In this document: in pieces, positions 60,056-64,000 of the stretch
Position numbering within the stretch: position 1 is the first letter of the stretch
How the letters are laid out: each line of letters starts with the position of its first letter
DNA from: Paenibacillus sp. GSMTC-2017
Lineage (GTDB): Bacteria > Bacillota > Bacilli > Paenibacillales > Paenibacillaceae
Length of the DNA: 64,000 nt
NCBI RefSeq assembly: GCF_016019935.1
Contig: NZ_JAECMT010000003.1
Coordinates: forward strand, 788,208-852,207
Direction of reading: 5' to 3'
Made by a program: the position numbers and the translations under genes
The notes under the pieces: model-generated
What the model saw: the letters and a program-made list of their open reading frames with translations, nothing else
Told to the model about the DNA's origin: nothing
Databases searched by the model: none

Positions 60056-61363
60056 ATGAAGGGATTGGCGTATGTGATTGAATCATTATGGGCCCCTCTG
60101 ATTCACGTTTGGTTATTTATAGCAGCGGCATGCCTAATTTATTTAGTACTCACATCCAAATTTAGATTTAAGCAACATGTAAGACAAATAGTATATATGG
60201 GGATAGGCTCCGGCCTGATGTATATATACATACTAACTGAAGATGTGGATTCGTTATTTTTTTCGATAGTACTTACACCGTTATTTTTATTAATGACTTT
60301 ATTTATAAAAGGAAACTTTCCTAGTATATTGGCAACCATTTTGCTCTTTATTTGCGGTGTTTTTCTTTTGGAGACAGAGCCTATTGGTTTGATTATAAGT
60401 AGTAGCGTATTAGTTGTATCAGGCACGTTCATATTGAAGAGATTGAAGTGGGAATCGTTTGTACGAATAGCATTATTTTCTGTTCTATCTGTATCTATTT
60501 ATTTAGTAGTATTTATCACGATATCCAGATTGTATTATAAAGTGACACTCCCATTTCAGGAATTAGTATTTCTTGTAGCGATGACACTGCTGACGTCGGT
60601 CCTAATACCGTTCCTTTACCTATTTGCAAAAAATCAGGTACGTCTTAGGCGTGAACTTATTTTATCCGAAAAAAATCAATCAGTTGGGCAACTGGCTGCC
60701 TCTATTTCACATGAGATTAGAAATCCACTTACGACTGCAAGAGGATTTCTCCAATTGATGAATGTAGACAAGCTTTCTAAAGAAAATTTTGAGCGATATC
60801 GAAAGTATGCTTTAGAAGGATTGGATCATGCCAATATTATCATTACAGAGTATTTGAATTTTTCCAAGCCAAACATTGAGATTGCAAAGCGACTAGATGT
60901 TAAACAAGAAATTGAGAGTATTGTTCAATGGCTACAGCCATATTCCGTTCAGATGAACATATTAATTGTTACACACCATATGTCAGAAGAAGAGCCATTC
61001 ATTAAAGCAGAGTCGAAGCAATTCCAACAGTGCTTACTAAATATTATGAAAAATGCAATCGAATCGATGACGGATGGCGGTCTGCTTACGATTCATACTC
61101 AGATTGTAGAAAACCAAGTCCAAATTCTTATTAGAGATACCGGAATAGGGATGAGCAGTGAGCAACTGAAACGGATTGGAAAGCCGTATTTTACGACAAA
61201 AGAAAGTGGTACTGGGTTAGGTCTCATGGTAGTTATGAATTTAGTTAAAGCGATGGATGGAAAAATATTATTTCGCAGTAAGTTAAACCAAGGTACGATT
61301 TGTGAAATACATCTGGAACAACTACAATCTCCAGAAATAAAAGAAGAACCTTTGAACGCATAA
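60056..61363 (+). CDS. KinB-like membrane sensor histidine kinase
   Basis: A 435-residue kinase. Residues 1-200 contain about six transmembrane helices with short loops; the kinase part shows the H-box SVGQLAASISHEIRNPLTTARGFLQLM near residue 220, followed by HATPase boxes (NIMKNAIESM, DTGIGM, GTGLGLMVV). This layout and length match B. subtilis KinB (428 residues), which feeds the Spo0A phosphorelay. No kapB-type lipoprotein is seen next to it. The start is uncertain: ATG 60056 has a poor ribosome binding site, while GTG 60074 has AAGGG 10 bp upstream. It would be a plausible Sda target. Confidence 0.78.
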   Translation: MKGLAYVIESLWAPLIHVWLFIAAACLIYLVLTSKFRFKQHVRQIVYMGIGSGLMYIYILTEDVDSLFFSIVLTPLFLLMTLFIKGNFPSILATILLFICGVFLLETEPIGLIISSSVLVVSGTFILKRLKWESFVRIALFSVLSVSIYLVVFITISRLYYKVTLPFQELVFLVAMTLLTSVLIPFLYLFAKNQVRLRRELILSEKNQSVGQLAASISHEIRNPLTTARGFLQLMNVDKLSKENFERYRKYALEGLDHANIIITEYLNFSKPNIEIAKRLDVKQEIESIVQWLQPYSVQMNILIVTHHMSEEEPFIKAESKQFQQCLLNIMKNAIESMTDGGLLTIHTQIVENQVQILIRDTGIGMSSEQLKRIGKPYFTTKESGTGLGLMVVMNLVKAMDGKILFRSKLNQGTICEIHLEQLQSPEIKEEPLNA

Positions 61364-61366
61364 GCG

Positions 61367-62281
61367 TCATTGGTTCTTTTCGTTATTTTTGACTGTGTAC
61401 ATAGATTGATCTGCGTCCGATATGAGCTCCCGTAGAGTAGAGCCACCGCCTTGCTTAGAGCTAATTCCTACGCTAGCATAAATGTTAATGGATTGCCCAT
61501 TAATGGTGTAGGGCTCCCGTAGAGAATGTTCAATCTTATCCGATACAAATTTCATATCTTGATCCTGGGCGAGATGTTGGAAACAGATTAGAAATTCATC
61601 CCCACCATAACGAATGAGTACGTCGGATTTGCGGACATTTTGTTTTAGTCTCCCCGCAATCTCCAATAATAGAGCATCACCTGTATCATGGCCGAATTGA
61701 TCGTTGACTTCTTTAAAATCGTCAATATCGATAAATAGGACGCTGTACAGCTTGTCCGAGCCGCTGTTGCAAAGATGTGTTAAATATCTTCTGTTATATA
61801 ATCCAGTTAAACTATCGGTTACGCTCGCTTTTTCTAATTCAATCATATAACCAAGTAACGAAGACATCGATGTTAACATCTCTTGCTGAGCTTGGGATAA
61901 TTGAAAGGGCGATGAATGAATGAGATTAAAGGAGCCGATAGGTACATAACTTTCTGGCTTATATATCGTAATGCTTTTAAGTGAACTGGCTTTACAACAT
62001 TTAGTTAGTTCAGAAGTTGCTGTACGCTCATCTTCCATGATGTTCGGTATGTCGATAATAGAGGTTACATGTTGCGGTTCTATCGTTACAGACGTTTGTA
62101 GAGTTGGCATTATCATTCCGGTTGTGACTACATTTTCATTTCTATTATAGGCGTAAATTACGCGATTAATCATTGATTGGTCGTACAACGAGATACAGAT
62201 TGTGTTTACTTCAACCATGTGTTTCAAGGTGTTAGCGAACTGCTTGGCTGCATCTTCAATTGAGCGTGCAAGGCTGCTCAT
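61367..62281 (-). CDS. Diguanylate cyclase with GAF-like sensor
   Basis: A 304-residue protein expected to make cyclic di-GMP. The N-terminal part (about 1-145) looks like a GAF-type sensor without membrane segments. The GGDEF domain starts near residue 150 (VTDSLTGLYNRRYL), with metal-site DIDDFKEVND, catalytic GGDEF at residues 226-230 in RYGGDEF, and an intact inhibitory site RKSD (RxxD) at 217-220. It is therefore probably active and product-inhibited. It is convergent with the KinB-like gene, only 3 bp apart. Confidence 0.88.
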   Translation of the reverse strand: MSSLARSIEDAAKQFANTLKHMVEVNTICISLYDQSMINRVIYAYNRNENVVTTGMIMPTLQTSVTIEPQHVTSIIDIPNIMEDERTATSELTKCCKASSLKSITIYKPESYVPIGSFNLIHSSPFQLSQAQQEMLTSMSSLLGYMIELEKASVTDSLTGLYNRRYLTHLCNSGSDKLYSVLFIDIDDFKEVNDQFGHDTGDALLLEIAGRLKQNVRKSDVLIRYGGDEFLICFQHLAQDQDMKFVSDKIEHSLREPYTINGQSINIYASVGISSKQGGGSTLRELISDADQSMYTVKNNEKNQ

Positions 62282-62467
62282 GTTCTCAACTCCTGCGATA
62301 TAGTGAGAGAATAGGACTACATTTCGATATTGTTATCAGATATAGTTCAATAGTATGCTAATTATATTCGTTACTCAACACTTTTAAGGTAAAAGTAGGA
62401 ATTTATCCCTATAAAATAGTAATAGTATCCCTACATTCTATTTATGATTTGCATAGGAGGTAATCAT

Positions 62468-64000
62468 ATGCGCACAGTGTTTTCATATCTTAAACGATAT
62501 CGTATTGCCGCTGCAACTGCAATCTTACTTATGTTAATTGAACTTACACTTGAATTGTTGCAACCCTTTATCATTGCGAAAATTATTGATAATGGCATAC
62601 TACAAAATCAAATAAATGTTGTCCTTCTTTGGGGAGGAGTGTTGGTAGCGTGCTCCATAGTTGTATTTGGCATTGGAATACTCAGTTCCTTTTATGCTGC
62701 TCATGTTAGCCAGAGCTTTGGTTTTGATTTAAGGGAGAAGCTATTTGAGAAAGTTCAGACTTTTTCTTATACAAGTTTTATCCGATTTCCAGAAGCTTCT
62801 TTAATTACTAGACTAACGAATGATGTTATGCAATTGCAAAACACAGTATTCATGGGATTACGAATTATGCTTCGTGCACCTCTATATGTCATTGGTAGTA
62901 TCGTTATGGCTTTTATCGTTAATCCAGCTTTAGCAATATGGTTTGCTCTTACAATTCCTTTTTTGGCGTTATTTCTAGGGTGGGCATTGAAGCGGGGTGA
63001 AGTGCTTTTCCGAGATATACAAAAACAGTTGGATCAAGTGAATGGTATTATGCAACAAAATTTAATCGGCATGCGCCTTATCCGTGTGTTCGTTCGTATT
63101 CAACATGAGACGGGTCGCTTCGGAACTGCAAGCGGAGAACTTATGAATAGGGCTATGACCGCAATGAAGTTGACGGAGCTAACGATGCCAGTAGTCTTAC
63201 TCGTTTTGAATGTTAGCATTATAGCTGTCCTTTGGTTCGGTCGTATTCATCTAGATGCAGGTGTAGCTACTGTCGGAGAGATTGTAGCCATTGTTAATTA
63301 TATGACGAGAACAGCAGGTGCGTTATCTTTAATGTCGATGCTCGTTGTTAGTTTTTCTAAAGCGAAAGCTTCGGCGCAGCGTATTGAGGAAGTTATTTTA
63401 ATAGAAGATGATTTGAAAGATATCACTGAAGATGATGAGAATATAAATCAAGAGACTGGAAAAGTGGAGTTTTGCAACGTATCTTTCCGTTATCCTAATA
63501 CAGACAATGTAATTTTGGAAAATATATCGTTTCAAGCAGCGCCCGCTCAGACAATCGCGATTATGGGGTCAACAGGATCTGGAAAGTCTACATTGTTACA
63601 GCTCATTCCTCGTTTCTATGATGTTGATGAAGGAACTTTACTTATAGATGATATAGATAATCGACTAATGAAACTCGAACGATTGCGGCAAGGAATCGGA
63701 TATGTTCCGCAAGAAGTCTTGTTGTTTACGGGAACAGTAGCGGAAAATATTCGATGGGGAAAAGACGAAGCTAGTTTAGAAGAAATTATGGATGCTGCAC
63801 GGCTCGCACAAATTCACGAAACGATAATGAAGTTGCCCCTGCAGTACGACTCAATTATTGGTCAAAAAGGGATTAACCTCTCTGGTGGTCAAAAACAAAG
63901 GTTGACGATAGCGAGAGCATTAGTGCGTAAACCTTCTATTTTGTTGTTAGATGATTGTACAAGTGCATTAGACGTTCACACGGAAAGTGCACTGCTGGAA
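62468..64000 (+). CDS. ABC exporter half-transporter, 5' part (runs off window)
   Basis: The first 511 residues of a multidrug-type ABC exporter (TMD fused to NBD). It starts at ATG 62468 with AGGAGGT upstream. Six transmembrane helices span about residues 15-300; the NBD has Walker A GSTGSGKS (from residue 367), the signature LSGGQKQR (471), and Walker B ILLLDDCTSALD. The residue after the Walker B Asp is Asp496 instead of the catalytic Glu. This is typical of the degenerate half of heterodimeric exporters such as TM287/288, BmrC/D or LmrC/D. A partner gene with the canonical Glu is expected just downstream. The substrate is unknown. Confidence 0.92.
   Translation, partial: MRTVFSYLKRYRIAAATAILLMLIELTLELLQPFIIAKIIDNGILQNQINVVLLWGGVLVACSIVVFGIGILSSFYAAHVSQSFGFDLREKLFEKVQTFSYTSFIRFPEASLITRLTNDVMQLQNTVFMGLRIMLRAPLYVIGSIVMAFIVNPALAIWFALTIPFLALFLGWALKRGEVLFRDIQKQLDQVNGIMQQNLIGMRLIRVFVRIQHETGRFGTASGELMNRAMTAMKLTELTMPVVLLVLNVSIIAVLWFGRIHLDAGVATVGEIVAIVNYMTRTAGALSLMSMLVVSFSKAKASAQRIEEVILIEDDLKDITEDDENINQETGKVEFCNVSFRYPNTDNVILENISFQAAPAQTIAIMGSTGSGKSTLLQLIPRFYDVDEGTLLIDDIDNRLMKLERLRQGIGYVPQEVLLFTGTVAENIRWGKDEASLEEIMDAARLAQIHETIMKLPLQYDSIIGQKGINLSGGQKQRLTIARALVRKPSILLLDDCTSALDVHTESALLE

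Noticed and set aside
1..64000. rRNA, tRNA, insertion sequences, prophage, CRISPR
   Set aside because: Read for typical conserved ends, transposase frames and regular repeats; none was found.

Overview
The window is chromosomal DNA from an endospore-forming, low-to-moderate GC Firmicute, most likely of the Paenibacillaceae. Evidence is the Gram-positive primosome pair dnaB-dnaI, many sporulation genes (sda, a gamma-type SASP, ytxC, yhcN-like, prkA, spoVR, a KinB-like kinase, yheC/D-like), a SAM riboswitch and a T-box leader, LiaFSR-type envelope stress genes, the ChdC-type heme pathway, and Bacillus-like gene pairs. I see no rRNA, tRNA, insertion sequence, prophage or CRISPR array. Most of the window is ordinary core genome with clear ribosome binding sites and strong intrinsic terminators.

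Layout, 0-14 kb: the 3' part of topB, an ATP-grasp spore-coat-type gene, and the checkpoint gene sda with a cluster of DnaA boxes. Then a divergent ferredoxin-NADP reductase / type II NADH dehydrogenase pair with a Rex-type operator, coproheme decarboxylase (hemQ), yuiB, dnaB-dnaI, and a sulfate ABC transporter operon (binding protein, two permeases, a YezD-like protein, but no ATPase gene). 14-25 kb: a yqzM-like gene, uvrC, a CPBP protease, a LysR regulator divergent from sdhCAB, an isolated perfect Fur box, three tandem paralogous secreted proteins of unknown function, and an HxlR regulator with an EamA exporter.

25-36 kb: a PHP phosphatase with a LysR regulator, corA with a long leader, a SAM-riboswitch-controlled methionine operon (metA, metI-type lyase), mqnC of the futalosine menaquinone route, ytxC, and a T-box-controlled thrS. 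36-50 kb: a 3D-domain protein, a SASP gene with a near-ideal sigma-G promoter, liaFSR, yugN, htrA followed by an OmpR-type two-component system, ispH, DAHP synthase, a glutamine synthetase of the GSI-beta type behind a GlnR/TnrA-type operator, and serC.

50-64 kb: an orphan response regulator, trmL, an AbrB-type regulator with a zinc ribbon, a 30-residue membrane peptide, an aminotransferase, a DUF2161 nuclease-like gene, prkA, a globin-coupled sensor, a YhcN lipoprotein, a secreted WGxxGxxG protein, spoVR with a sigma-E-type promoter, a KinB-like kinase facing a GGDEF cyclase, and the start of an ABC exporter half with a degenerate Walker B site.

Functionally the window links menaquinone synthesis (mqnC) with two menaquinone-linked respiratory entry points (NDH-2 and SdhCAB), sulfur and methionine supply (sulfate uptake, metA/metI), nitrogen assimilation, and the choice to sporulate (sda, KinB-like kinase, prkA, spoVR). 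The less explained parts are the secreted paralog triplet, the AT-rich stretch 45170-45640, the GSI-beta enzyme, the WGxxGxxG protein, and several palindromes with no assigned regulator.
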